A DNA stretch of 64,000 nucleotides. Origin: Albifimbria verrucaria. Taxonomy: Eukaryota > Ascomycota > Sordariomycetes > Hypocreales > Stachybotryaceae. This document shows, one piece after another, positions 33,850 to 44,770 of the stretch (position 1 is its first letter; every line of letters begins with the position of its first letter). The notes under the pieces were generated by a model. It saw nothing but the letters and a program-made list of their open reading frames with translations. It was not told where the DNA came from and ran no database searches. The stretch is taken from NCBI GenBank assembly GCA_020081605.1, contig JAHREC010000029.1, positions 186,001 through 250,000 on the forward strand, read 5' to 3'. The position numbers were made by a program, and so were the translations under genes.

Positions 33850-36749
33850 GTTTATATATGGAACTGTGATGTGGTGCTTTCTGATGTTTTAATGCTCCGG
33901 CTCGAGAGAGACGTGTATTTTATAATTTACCACCGACATTAACGGGTAAACGATTAGGTAACATGACTTCGCAAAGCTGACAATATCAATATATGTGTTT
34001 CCATTCTTCATGTTGGGCATCGCCATATTCAATATAACGCCCCAATGGTGAATCTTCTGTAATCTGCTCACCCAGATAATGCGTTGATGTCAGAGAATGG
34101 GCCGATAAGGCTCTAGACAACACAAAAGCTCACCCGCTAGTCCCGGAATTTCATCTTACAGAGATAAGATGGTGTCCTCAATAGATTTGTATCAACCACA
34201 TGACTGCATAGACGCATAATTACTGTATTAACATGTCAATATGAACAACACATAATAATAGCTTCCCATGCAACCCCTCATTTCTTAAATCGAACGCAGA
34301 AGCAAAGATTAAGGTGATAGTATCAATTGAGTTGGCTGGTGAGACTATACGTGGATGCGCACGCTCTTGGTCAACGGCAAGAAGGTATCAGGTGTAACTG
34401 AATAGGATCGTTTGTCGGCCACACTAGATTTGCCCACCAGAAGACTTTATTGTATGCAGAGGTATTAAGTGGCTTACAATGATCTTACCTGCAATCCAAA
34501 GCATCAGTTCACTTTTGCTGAATATTACATGCAGCTAGCCATAAGTGAGTTGTGATGAAGTCACGTCACGATTAGATCATATTCAAGAAAGCACAACAAT
34601 GCTCTGAGTTTCAAGCACATCAGCCCCAAGATCCAAACTTTTTACTACTACACCAATTACAATAATTGGCTACTTCTATTCTAGTATTGATTTAAACTTA
34701 GTAGTTCTGACTACCAAACGATCAGACTCATTCAGATTTTCCAATCATGCTTTCTCCTGCTTCAATAAATAACACATATCCCCTTATTCAACACAAGACA
34801 CGGAAAGGCAGGAAAGGCAGTAAAGGCAGAGGGGTAATTCTTCTGTTTCAAGGATGCGTAAGCTTGGATTTCAGGGTTTTATCTGGATAAGTTCTCTAAG
34901 TATTAAACCCCCTGATTCAATCTGGTCAACTGTGCTAGGCCATTATCAAAACTTTCTGCTTTGCTATCCGACACCTCTCTCTCACCATTTCAGAACTTTC
35001 GACCGCTAGCCGATGAATTATATTGTGCGAGAGATTATAAACAAAATCCGAAGAAAATATTAATGTAAGTTTCTGAGGCAGATATTGCTTTACTGCTAGA
35101 ATATTGATATTATTAATAAACTTTTTAAAAGTAATCTGGAGGTAATATTAGCGAAATAAGCCTGTTTTAAGTCTCTCCTAGCTAGGAAGATTAAGTTATA
35201 TAGCCTTGTTGCTGGTTTATCTTATAGTAGGCTTTTATTGTATTTATTGTATTGATTACTCTATGTTTTCTATATCTGGCTTTATTGCGTTTTTAATGGC
35301 TGAATATAGATATATAGGAATAAATTCTATCCTGTATTACTTTTTTCTTTAATATTATATATTTTTTAATAATATCCTTGAGCTTAGTATTGTAGTATGC
35401 TTAGTGTGCTTTCTGAGTATTCTCTATTAAATGATGATTATATATGATTGGATAGTTATTAATATATAGTTCAAGGAGCTCTTCTTAATTTAATATTAAC
35501 CAAAACCTTTAAATCAGCGATGGATGGGTTTAGTTACTTACCTATGAGCTGTAATATAGTCTTATTATCAGCGATATATTTTAAAGCGGCCGAGAGTGTC
35601 TCTTGCACTGAGGTAAATATAATATCTATATAATATTTAGCTAGTGTTTCCTATGGTTTATACTATACACTAAATATTTCCTTAATGATGATGGGGTTGA
35701 ATGTACCAGGAGGTTCGCGACTATGGTTTCTCTTAAGTAAAATATTAACCTCTTTGATACACTAAGCTCGAGATATTTCCTTGGGTCGTGATGGCTGATG
35801 GTTATCTCCTGCTGTCGGCAGAAGATGAAACTTGGAGAGGGTCGGCAAGCAAAGCATTATACCCGGAAGTCACCGACAGCCAAGTCGTAGTGGGTTCTTT
35901 AAGATCAGCGAAGGCGATAGACGGGATATAGGGTAAAATTTGGTTGTTAGGGTTACCTATAGCTACGAATTGTCCTGATAGTGGCTTTGGAGTGGCTCTT
36001 TGATTTTCGTAGGTCTGTAGTGGACGAGCTGGCTATCTCGACGGACTTAGTCCATGGAAAATGAGATACTGGAATGCATTGTCTATACATCGGTGCTGTG
36101 TAAGGTTATATTAAGTGTGTCGGAGGAAGATGGAGGGAGGTACTGAGAATGATTGTTCCCTTATAAAACAGAAGCTGTGCTGTATCTGCTTGATATGGCT
36201 ATCTGAATAGTTATATTTTAACACTAGTTTAATTGCTTGTTACTGTAAAAATGGGCAGCTGAATAAGATAGTGGGGATTAAAAAGAAAATGAGACGTCCG
36301 AAAGTGGGCCGGGTGTTAATAAGCAGACGGAGTGTTAGTATGCGGATATAAGGTCAAGAAGTGGATGAAGCAGTAAGTAGCAGACGAGCTAAAGGGGATT
36401 TCTAGGTGTGGAAGAGCTAGAGCTGGATGGCTTAATAGATGAACAGGAAGGAAAGAAATGACGAAATACCCAAAGTGGATTAAATATTCAGAAGTAGAAG
36501 GGATTACCGTAATGAGCAGGCAAGCTAGAGGGCCAAAGCTATTATATAATAGCTAGATGTACCGGTAGACGAGAGTGTTAACTTGAGAATGTTGCCTTCC
36601 CATAGTCTAGTTGAAATCATATGTCCGAGAAAGATCTGACTGAATAAGAAACAGGATGGATCGCCAGAGGACCATTTGACAGCTTACACACTTGCGAAGG
36701 GGCCACTCTAACTACTGTGTTTAATTAAGTCTAGAATTCCGCGAGCGCG
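33850..36749. other. AT-rich relic block
   Basis: Roughly 34.5-36.3 kb is strongly AT-rich with many TA steps, poly-A/T runs and no open frames, in contrast to both flanks. 36280-36480 carries variants of the AGAAGTGGA word seen around piggyBac copy 2 (GTCAAGAAGTGGATG, CAGAAGTAGAAGG). This fits old repeat DNA worn by C-to-T mutation (RIP-like), though I cannot compute indices here. Confidence 0.5.
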
Positions 36750-37470
36750 ATGTCACCGAAGAAAACCGAGCAGACATACCGTCGCATCAGTCCATATCCA
36801 AATCAGCCTTCTGGTCAGGCCAGCCAACCAGAAAGCTCAACTTCCGCTCATCAGTCGCAATGACAGCCTGCCACACAAACAGGGCCAACCATAAACCCAA
36901 CCCCGTTACCTGAGGGACCGACTTATCAACAGTTTCCCTTGTTGATCCAACAAACCAACAGTACTCCTCCGCCATCTCTCCAGACGCACGAGGGCCCCAA
37001 AAGGTTGACAGAGTGTGATAGATCTGCGAGAAACCAATTTTCGCCTGATGACAACAACATGGCAACCCAGCTTCGGATAGGCAGGTAAGTGTTTATCCGG
37101 AATCATGGCTTTCTATTCCTGAAAGACCCTGCTGACCTTCTAGGATGGAGAAGCAGATAGACTCCTTGCAAACGGAGATTTTAACATCTGTTGACATAGC
37201 CAATCTGATGAGCTCCTTGGAAACGAAGCTTTCGATATTATCTACAGACTTAGCCGATTTAAAGCAACAAGTAGGCTCGATGAAGACATCTACTTCGGTA
37301 TCAGCATTGGAAGTAGCCTACATAAAGAATCGACTGGGAACCACGGAAGAATCTGTGGCCAGACTGTTATCAGACGTGGAGAATTTGAAGCAAGTATGCA
37401 AGATCTCACGCCACTCCTGCCCGAGCCTAATCAAACTAACATGACATAACAGAGCAGATCGATTTTCTGA
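36750..37470 (+). CDS. Hypothetical coiled-coil protein
   Basis: Three exons with excellent splice signals: 36750-37084, 37144-37393, 37453-37470; introns 37085-37143 (GTAAGT, GCTGAC, CTAG) and 37394-37452 (GTATGC, CTAAC, ACAG). The first exon is Gln/Pro/Ser-rich and disordered. The second is an almost continuous heptad coiled coil (DSLQTEILTSVDIANLMSSL and following) lacking helix breakers. The last exon adds only SRSIF. The single defect is a TGA at 36861-36863 in exon 1. It is either a real nonsense change or lies within an additional small intron (a GTCAGG donor near 36815 and ACAAACAG acceptor near 36882 would keep phase). No family recognised; a structural or scaffold role is a guess. 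Confidence 0.6.
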
Positions 37471-37612
37471 AATTCTATTTAACGATGCTACAACGAAAAT
37501 GGAGTGGGAAAGAAAATAAAAATAACCATAATAATGTACTACATTATTTGGCATGATCATCATCTTCAACAACTATATCAACTATATGTTAGTTGCGTCA
37601 GATAGATGCGTG

Positions 37613-38455
37613 TCAATTCACTGGTATCCACCTCTTTTCCTTGAGTTTTGGAAGCAGGACGTGGCCATAGAGAACGTAAAGTGCAAAGGAAACGATCAGC
37701 CAAGTCCCGATAATACAAGTGGTAATGACGGCCGTGACAGACCATTGTCCATCCTGCATGCTATAGATATTGAGAAAAGTCGACGCGAGACCCATGGCGG
37801 CGTGCATCAACGTTGGACTTCAAGAAGCACCCGTAACACCCGTCAGATCTTTTAAACAAAAACAGTGACGTTTAGAGGAAGAAGAAGTAGCTTACACGAT
37901 CACATATCGATTGACCCAGATGTAGTTATGGCCCCATCGCCACCAGAGCCAACCGAGTCCGGCACTAGCGAAAAGACAGGCAAACGAGGCGATGTAAAGT
38001 AAGGGCACATTGCGAACTGCGTTCATAACCGAGCCGTCGAGCGTGCTAGACTCTTTCACAGATGCGTAGGTGGACGGCGACACGAGAAAGCCTGCCAGTA
38101 GGAGCCAGGAAAAGAAGCCGACGGTGAGAAAATAATGAGGCGAGATGTTCTTGTCGATCTCGAGAATCATCTCATCGTACCTGGAAAGCCATCTTCCCTG
38201 CTTGATATCCTCCACTGCCGGATCTTCTGGGTGACTCTCGGGCTTTAGATTTTTGAAAGAGAACTGGTAGTTGGGTAGAGCATGCATGAAGATGTGGTCG
38301 CTGCGTATGATCGCTGTGTACGGTCGCGGTGTACGGTCGCTGTGTATGGTCGCTGTGCGCAGTCGCTGTACGCGGTCCCTGTGCGTGGCTACAGTGCTGA
38401 CGGGATCTGGGTTCAGCTTCAATTTGAGAAGCCGAAGGCCCTCTAAACCCACCAA
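37613..38455 (-). CDS. Four-TM membrane protein of unknown function
   Basis: Exons 38455-37896 and 37817-37613 joined across a 78-bp intron (GTAAGC donor, TCTGAC branch, GAAG acceptor) give an uninterrupted frame of 254 codons. After a cytosolic part with SYxxxEIDKNISP-like sequence (RYDEMILEIDKNISPHYF) come four hydrophobic segments: FLTVGFFSWLLLAGFLV, LLYIASFACLFASAGLGWLW, LMHAAMGLASTFLNIYS, VITTCIIGTWLIVSFALYVLY. I recall similar uncharacterised proteins as widespread in filamentous ascomycetes. The N-terminal 55 or so residues are encoded by a 13-bp minisatellite, so the real start may be the ATG at 38287 (MHALPNYQFSFKN), which begins the conserved part. Confidence 0.75.
38298..38388. repeat. 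13-bp minisatellite, seven units
   Basis: Seven consecutive imperfect copies of TCGCTGTGTACGG (first unit TCGCTGCGTATGA, last TCCCTGTGCGTGG), exactly 13 bp each, lying over the predicted N-terminus of the membrane protein. Just outside, a 14-bp CATCTGATCTCAGG-type repeat runs about 2.7 times at 38612-38650. Confidence 0.85.
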
Positions 38456-38479
38456 TCATGCCCTTGTTACCCACTGATC

Positions 38480-39190
38480 GCCCGATCTACTAGGCAGAAA
38501 ATGGATGAATGCACATGGCCACTTGAAGATGTCATCCAGTTGTAGACTTTCTTTCAGAATCATACATGGCTCGGCGTGGAGAAATTGAGCAGGAACAGGT
38601 ATTGTACTGCATCTGATCTCAGGCATCTGATCTCAGGCATCTGACAACTCAGGTGAGTTGTCTGACTCGGATGAGGTGTCCTGCCAAAATTGTATCGAAA
38701 TGCTTGTCTAGATTTGCCCTAAGCATGCGTTTAGGCATTGAAGAACTGACGCGAGGGATTTACAGGTGGCTTACGTATTCATTGAGAGGCTGCAGTGTGT
38801 CATTTGGTATATGTTTATTGGAGATCAAGTTATTAACCTATTGCCTCTTGGGGCTAGAATGGGCCAGAATAGCTGCTGGGATCCATGCTGCTCTAGTGAA
38901 CTATATACATTGGCATCTGAATCGGGAGACTCCAGGTCTATTGGATGGAATAGCTTCGCGATGTGGATGATTCCTTCGTCTACATCCTAAACCTTCACAT
39001 TGTGATGTTATCCTCAGAGGCTATCGAGCCTTCTCCTATCAGCCGCGGAAACTGCGATGCGACCATGAGGTACAAAGGTCAGTGAGATTCAGAATTTCGG
39101 CATGACAGCTGTTCATACCATTGAATGCAGGTCGGCTGGTTTATCCACCAGGTGACCAGGCATGCGGTGTGACAGTCGACGGCGCAACTA
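38480..39190. other. Intergenic stretch
   Basis: No supportable gene. Contains the short 14-bp repeat near 38612-38650 and the promoter of the membrane protein. Confidence 0.4.
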
Positions 39191-39196
39191 TTGCAT

Positions 39197-40032
39197 CTAG
39201 TGACGGAAGCCCGGCTCATAGAGGCTATCCATGCAGATAAAGCATTTCGCTCTGACACCTACAGGTTTGCGGATCTTAGGATTAATGTATCCGGCCGGGG
39301 ATGCGGCGAATGTCTTGCCAGGTGAACCTTGCCGAAAATGCGAACTCCGACGAAGTGATGGCACAATGCGGCTTCTTCCACTCCCTCGTTGCATGATAGG
39401 CTGTGGCGGTGCCACATCTGTCGATTCTTGCGTGGGCTTTGCATGGATTTGAGTCTGGATCCGCGCGCTTCGACGCGGTGCTGCAATAGATTGGGCGTGC
39501 AGAAAGAGCCTCACGAGTGACGATGGTTGTGGCTGCAATGAATGCGATAGTTGTAGTAGTTGCATTGGTTGGGCCAATTGTGTCGTGACAGCGATTGTAT
39601 CGGCAGTAGTGACTGTGGTGACTGCGGTAACTGCGGTGACTGTATGGAAGACGACCGATCTGTTAGCGAAATCGGCAACGTCGGTGGAATTTGTACACCT
39701 GAAGCGACGGGAGTCGGTAACTGTCGGGCATTGTTGCCATCTCCTGCATTCACCTGCTCGGAAAGAAGTCGTACAGCACATTCCCACACCGGATCTGGGA
39801 TTGGGTACTTGCCGCCAGGTCGATGGAACCCATTTCAGAAGTAAAGACTGGCCAATTCTTCCATATTGGTGGCCTCGTCGGGACCATTCTTCATACTCAA
39901 CCATGGAGGACCTCTCTTTGCTCGGTCTACAGCAGAAATCCGTCGCTGGCAGTATCTGCGGTCGCGGAGCCACGTAGGGCATTGTGGTGGGTCTTTGTTA
40001 AGTGGAGGAAGTTGGTGTGTTATTACAGCCAT
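39197..40032 (-). CDS. Hypothetical Gln/Ser/Pro-rich protein, interrupted
   Basis: The ATG at 40032 opens MAVITHQLPPLNKDPPQC; the frame then meets a TGA just after ELASLYF (about 39835) but continues without another stop through GFHRPGGKYPIPDPVWECAVRL-type sequence (the two parts are in the same frame), to about 39570. There it slips into a frame running to 39197 that ends with CFICMDSLYEPGF. Composition throughout (Gln, Ser, Pro, Arg rich) is coherent. CFICMD looks like the start of a zinc-binding ring but the partner ligands are not seen. No domain is assigned. The opposite strand also has open frames here, so orientation is only moderately sure. Confidence 0.4.
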
Positions 40033-40443
40033 TGCGAGAGTAAGGAATGTCTCTTGAAGAGGTTGAATGCAAGAAGAGCGTCGACAAGAAGGACGAAACA
40101 GAAGCTTTTATAGACCTTCGGACTACCACGGTTCTTCCTTCACGCACTACCTTTCCTTATCCTAGTCACCAGCCTCTTTGCCATCTTCGATAAAAACAAA
40201 AATAAAAATGAACGAGATCACCGGGCAATCCTCCATACCAGACCGTCCTGTACACCTAGACGATCCACCGAGATCCTGTTTCGGCCAGGTCGCACATCGA
40301 AGTCGGGTTAGTCTGAGTCTGAAGATGAGAGGACTTTGACCGATCGGCGAAGTGCTCAGCTTCAACTCTCCATCTGTAAGGTCAAGCGGTTCAACCTCGA
40401 CTTGCTATCTCGACAGTGTTGCATGATTTGGGGCCCTGAAATG

Positions 40444-41172
40444 CTACCTCGGTCTCGACGCTCGGCACAACGCCCCTCGGCGATTTGTAACCAGCAGCCC
40501 CTTCACCCGGTGAACTGTTCGTATTGGCTTTGCAATGAATTGAGGTCTTCTCCTCTTGTGTTTGCTGCTGGCTAGCCTTCTCCTTCTCCTTCTCCCTCTC
40601 CCATCAAGCGCTTTCAGCTTTTGATACAAGGTGCTTTCAGATATTGTAAAATCTCCTCGTAGTCGAGTGTAAAAGTCTTCCTCCATGGATACCACGTCTT
40701 CTCGACTAAACCTGACCAAAGGGAGAGAGGCATTCTCACTCATGCATGCATTTCGCAGTAGATCTCTGGTTCTGCAATATCCAAGGTAGTTTGCCGCATG
40801 GATCAGTGAGGCCAAGACGATTCGATGCGGAGTGCATGGAAGACCCTGTTCGATCGCTGTAAGCGTAGCCTTCAGTCGAGAAAGGTATACAAGAACTGTC
40901 AGCAGGATTTGGTTGTCAACCTCGCACTTATGAACCAAGGTCGATAGAAAAATCTTCAAACTCGTTAGGTCTGAGTCGTCATGGTTGCATCCATCGTCCT
41001 CGATGGTGGATGAGTCTTGGCCATGGACGTGTGGACTCGAGATTTCCGATGTCTTCGGCAGAGGCTCGCATACAATTATTCGAGAGGCTTTCGATGCGAC
41101 GTATGATATCGTTCGATCATCTGTCGATTTCCGGTAAAATTCCTGCAGAGCAGTTTGCTTGGTGTCAAACAT
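40444..41172 (-). CDS. PHO80/PCL-like cyclin
   Basis: An uninterrupted single-exon frame starting MFDTKQTALQEFYRK (an in-frame ATG 14 codons upstream, at 41214, is the alternative). The central part matches the PHO80/Pcl cyclin box: FLSTLVHKCEVDNQILLTVL, VYLSRLKATL, GLPCTPHRIVLASLIHAANYL, and an EEDFYTRL-like end-of-box helix. The C-terminus is a strongly basic tail (GRGRRRRRRLASSKHKRRR), possibly a nuclear localisation signal. Family members partner a Pho85-type CDK in nutrient and cell-cycle signalling. The box here has DLLRNACMSEN in place of the usual NKHWA region, so CDK binding may be altered. No neighbours suggest its pathway. Confidence 0.7.
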   Translation of the reverse strand: MFDTKQTALQEFYRKSTDDRTISYVASKASRIIVCEPLPKTSEISSPHVHGQDSSTIEDDGCNHDDSDLTSLKIFLSTLVHKCEVDNQILLTVLVYLSRLKATLTAIEQGLPCTPHRIVLASLIHAANYLGYCRTRDLLRNACMSENASLPLVRFSREDVVSMEEDFYTRLRGDFTISESTLYQKLKALDGRGRRRRRRLASSKHKRRRPQFIAKPIRTVHRVKGLLVTNRRGALCRASRPR

Positions 41173-41716
41173 GGCGGTGGCTGTTGTGGTATGACAAGAA
41201 CAAAATAATATCAAGTATTGAGACGTCTCCTCAAGTCAACGATAGCTTTCTGGCGTGTTACGGTATTGTCGAAAAGTCTCCGAACAAAGGTGTAGATTTT
41301 GGGTATGTACAAGAGAAGTAAAGGGATACGGGTACCTGGTAATGTACCGGTAACGCTGCTAGATTGATTTTACCGTCGGTAAATACCATAAATTGAAGGA
41401 TAAATGGACCCAATGATCCCAATCACAGCTTCGAGTTGTGAACGATCGTGCGCCGACTTTGCCTTGCCACCATCCACAAAGTGACAACCGTATAAGCGAC
41501 ATTACGCCCATTTCTTCAGATTTATTAAAGCTTTCGTTATATCATATTATAGCATGAAAATTCGCTGTACCGACGCTTGCTTTGCAAGTATTCCTAGCAT
41601 AACTCCACTGCACCGAGGTGGCATTCCAAATTCATGCCATTTCAACAATCCCTACCTTTGTCCAACGTGAACGCTGCTTAGGCCACTGTATAAATGTACT
41701 GTACCTTTGATTCAAA

Positions 41717-42084
41717 ATGAAGACTTCAGGCATTCGATATCGTATGTCCCGTTGCTTTGAACGCGGCAGACCACCATCACCCAGCCCGGTTGACTTTGAG
41801 ATCTGCGCACTAGGCGGTGGCGACACAAGCACGATGCTGTTCCAGAAGCTCCCAGTCAAAGAGACGGCAACGCCGCCCGAGAAGCGCATCAAGGAACTGA
41901 ATGAGGAGATCAGAAGGCTGGATCTCGACTTGGTGTACTACAAGAATTTAACCGAGGGATTTTGCTAAAGATCATGCCGACGCTCCATTACCACTCCCAA
42001 GCACTGTATTCCGTTGTTCAAAAGTACAATGCAAGCATTGAACAGGCTCTCTGGGAGCAACAAAAGTCTGGCATAATGTTGTAG
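41717..42084 (+). CDS. Hypothetical small protein
   Basis: The ATG at 41717 opens an 80-codon frame with PPSPSPVDFEICALGGGDTS and a charged helix (ELNEEIRRLDLDLVYYKNL). It stops at a TAA after EGFC, but restoring one T in the T4 run 41960-41963 continues it through LHYHSQALYSVVQKYNASIE to TAG at 42082-42084, about 122 aa in all. Protein-like on both sides of the slip. No domain recognised. Confidence 0.5.
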
Positions 42085-42594
42085 TTTTACTTAGTAGAGT
42101 TAAAGAAATTCACCTCCGTATTCCTAACTACATCCCCTCAGTAACTCGAGGCAACCGTGAAAAGGGGCCGGCAGCGAGCAGCATGTAATAGTCGCAACAC
42201 ACGTTATGGCACGTGAATTGTATGGCGAGTGAATTATATGACTCTCCCAACAAAAGTCGCCGCCTGCTACACCCAACATCTGCGTTGCCGATCTTCCTGA
42301 CCCCCATGAGACACGGCTTCCACTCCCCATTCGCCTGCTACATGTCCCGAAGGTAACTAGTCGGCCAATGCCTTCATTAGTCAATGTCAAGCGGCTGCTT
42401 CATATGCCCTGCTCTGCCGATGGGTATATAAAGGAGGTCATCCCCATGGAAGAACGTGTGACTCCTAAGACCGTCACTCTCAAAACTCCCAAGACGCTCA
42501 AGATATTCACGAATCAAAAGCACTACATCTTACAAACAAGTATCTACACCAAAGCAATCTACTCTAGAGGACTGGCTGGTGCTACGGAGACAAA

Positions 42595-43191
42595 ATGACC
42601 TATATTCATTATGGACTTTCCTCTTCCCTTAACACCGGTAATCTTGCAAGTCTCGTCATTCATTGAACGTGTGCTAACTCTCATACAGACAGCAGTTCTG
42701 GAGATTCTGGTAGCGACAGCACAGGCAGTCTTGCCGACTTTGTCGTCTCTGACGAGTCTGACTCTACCTATGGACCTCATACCCCGCGTGAGGACACTTC
42801 AAGCACATCTAGTCATGATGAAATTCTAGAGCGTCGTCCCCGATGTTATCGTGAATATTCATCCCACCCTAGAACAAGGCGTCAGCGACGTTCGTCGGCG
42901 TCCGAGAGGGCTCTGCTACGGTCTGCGGCACTACAAAGCGTCGTTAGGCCTTGTTCATGCGACGATGCCGATTTATCTGAGCAGCCTCGCCCGATATCAT
43001 CAGATGGTCATCTTGTATGTGATCTTACAACTGCCCTAACAGATTCGACTTTGGGCATCAGAAGACTTTCGGAGCAACTGCATCGGGGACTGGGTCGATG
43101 GCGCAATACACATGAGCTTGTAGCGGTGCTAAGAGACTTGGCTCTCAGTATCAGAAATCTGTCAGAACAGCTAGCACTGGAGTCAAGTTAA
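42595..43191 (+). CDS. Ser-rich hypothetical protein, 181 aa, spliced
   Basis: Exon 42595-42637, a 51-bp intron 42638-42688 (GTAATC, GCTAAC branch, TACAG) and exon 42689-43191 give an open 181-aa frame missed by single-exon inspection because exon 1 is only 14 codons. The protein has an acidic Ser/Thr/Asp N-terminal third (SSGDSGSDSTGSLADFVV), a basic Arg-rich middle (SHPRTRRQRRSSASERALL) and a C-terminal helical part with a repeated RLSEQL / NLSEQL motif. Likely nuclear or disordered; no family recognised. An upstream ORF (42368-42598) ends in a TGA that overlaps the ATG (ATGA), so leader translation could affect initiation. Confidence 0.6.
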
Positions 43192-43581
43192 GAGGATTAC
43201 AAGCGAATCAGTAATGGCTTGCTCGCTACAAGTGGGAAATTCTAGCTGTTTTTACAGCCGACACGGCGTTATGGCGATGACAAGATTGTCGGCGTAATCG
43301 TGACTCCTTCCGCCATTCTCAGTGGTGCTATTGGGCAGTCTGGGGAACGGTGCGATGTGATAGCAGTCATGCATCTCAGCTTGTCGCCCTCATAAGAAGA
43401 CAAGTCCGTCTGGTTACTGCAGACATCTAGTTGAACTTCTTTCTATTTCTGTTGTAAATCATCTAGTGCATTTATTATGTCCGTTATTTGTCTACATGTA
43501 TTGTGTCTTATTGCCATCCATACACGATCAACAGCGATATGATCGTCAGTCAGTAGCCTCACGTCAGTTAACAGCCTCATA

Positions 43582-43947
43582 ATGGCAGTAGCACTCGCTG
43601 ACACTGCAGTTAATACAAGTACCTATCGACTTCTCACTGTTAAACAAAGAAAACCTATCACAGTCGATCCTATTATATTTCCTATTCTTCTGAACCATCG
43701 AATCTCTGATCCTGGCTTATCATACTTTGGCGTATCTCCAATGAGCAGCAACATTCCCGCCTCCATCGAGATCATTCGATGTCTAAGATGCGCAAAGTGG
43801 CAGGAGATGATGTCGACTGATAACTGTGTCGAACACCAATTTGTCCGGATTGGCCATAATCTACACTACTGCTCTGCCTGCGCCACCAGAACCGGGTATT
43901 TCTGTAGGGTGCAAGATGCTCGCCATGGTGGGCTTGAGGACAAGTAA
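43582..43947 (+). CDS. Hypothetical zinc-ribbon-like protein, 121 aa
   Basis: A complete ATG-to-TAA frame. The second half has IIRCLRCAKWQEMMSTD then HQFVRIGHNLHYCSACATRTG: two C-x2-C pairs about 40 residues apart with a His between, a zinc-ribbon-like arrangement I associate with uncharacterised small ascomycete proteins. The conserved part may begin at the internal Met of MSSNIPASIEIIRCL (43741). Function unknown. Similar ORFs elsewhere often lie in accessory regions, but that is recollection only. Confidence 0.5.
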   Translation: MAVALADTAVNTSTYRLLTVKQRKPITVDPIIFPILLNHRISDPGLSYFGVSPMSSNIPASIEIIRCLRCAKWQEMMSTDNCVEHQFVRIGHNLHYCSACATRTGYFCRVQDARHGGLEDK

Positions 43948-44770
43948 TGGTCCAATGACAACTCTAATAATCCCAGCCGACATCGTTCTTCGCCGACTTC
44001 TCGACTGCTCGTATCTGCGTCTTGCGATCATGTTACGCTCAACCGTGCGAAATAACCGATATTGACTATAAGGGCCGGTGATATGCCCGAGATTGATGTC
44101 CCGCATATGTTTTTTTTCTTTTTCTTTTGTCATCTTTTAGTCTCTGCCGCATTTCTACCAACACTATGGAGAAAAAGGGTTGACAAGTCTAGAAGTGGGC
44201 TTTTGGTTTGAACCGGTGTTTTTAGTAGCGCTGTAGTTCAATTAAGCTTTTATGGACCATTCCTGCTCACTAATAGCCAGAGGCGTTCGTTGTGTCTGAC
44301 CTGTTCTGGATTTATTCCACACTTGTTTATCCAAGGCCCCCAAACCTCCAAGGTGACATGTGACTGAATTCCAGGGGTGCCTTGAGGAACGAAGGTCCGA
44401 AAGGTTCTTCCTTCCGCGTCCATTTTCAAAGCGAAAACCAGGCACAGATCACCGAAGGCTCCGTGCGAGCTGCGCCTTAACGTGTGCGCCTCATAGCCAC
44501 ATACTGAGGGGTCCTCGCCAAGAAGAGCTGGCAAACAACAATCACCGTAGTGTGTGGGCAAAGAATGTGGCCGTCAAAACTAAGTGTTTGCTCTACTAGG
44601 GCAAAGCTCTCAGACCTCTTTGATTTAATTCAAAATATTATCCTATGCCGCAGAATCGAAAGTATCAGACCCGAACTTGAAAAAATACTACACAATCAAT
44701 TTTTGCCGGGGTTCGAGAAAAGTAACTCTGCCCGGTCCGACACCTGGAAATTCAGATTTGAGCGATTAGT

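Noticed and set aside
39560..39844. Plus-strand Cys-rich ORF (SDCGDCGNCGDC)
   Set aside because: It is the antisense of a Thr/Val and Gln-rich frame on the minus strand that extends over a longer, coherent stretch.
33465..40000. Several in-frame TGA codons hinting at TGA recoding
   Set aside because: Nuclear ascomycetes use TGA as stop; one TGA is explained by an intron in the membrane protein, another may be, and others lie in decayed genes or low-confidence frames.
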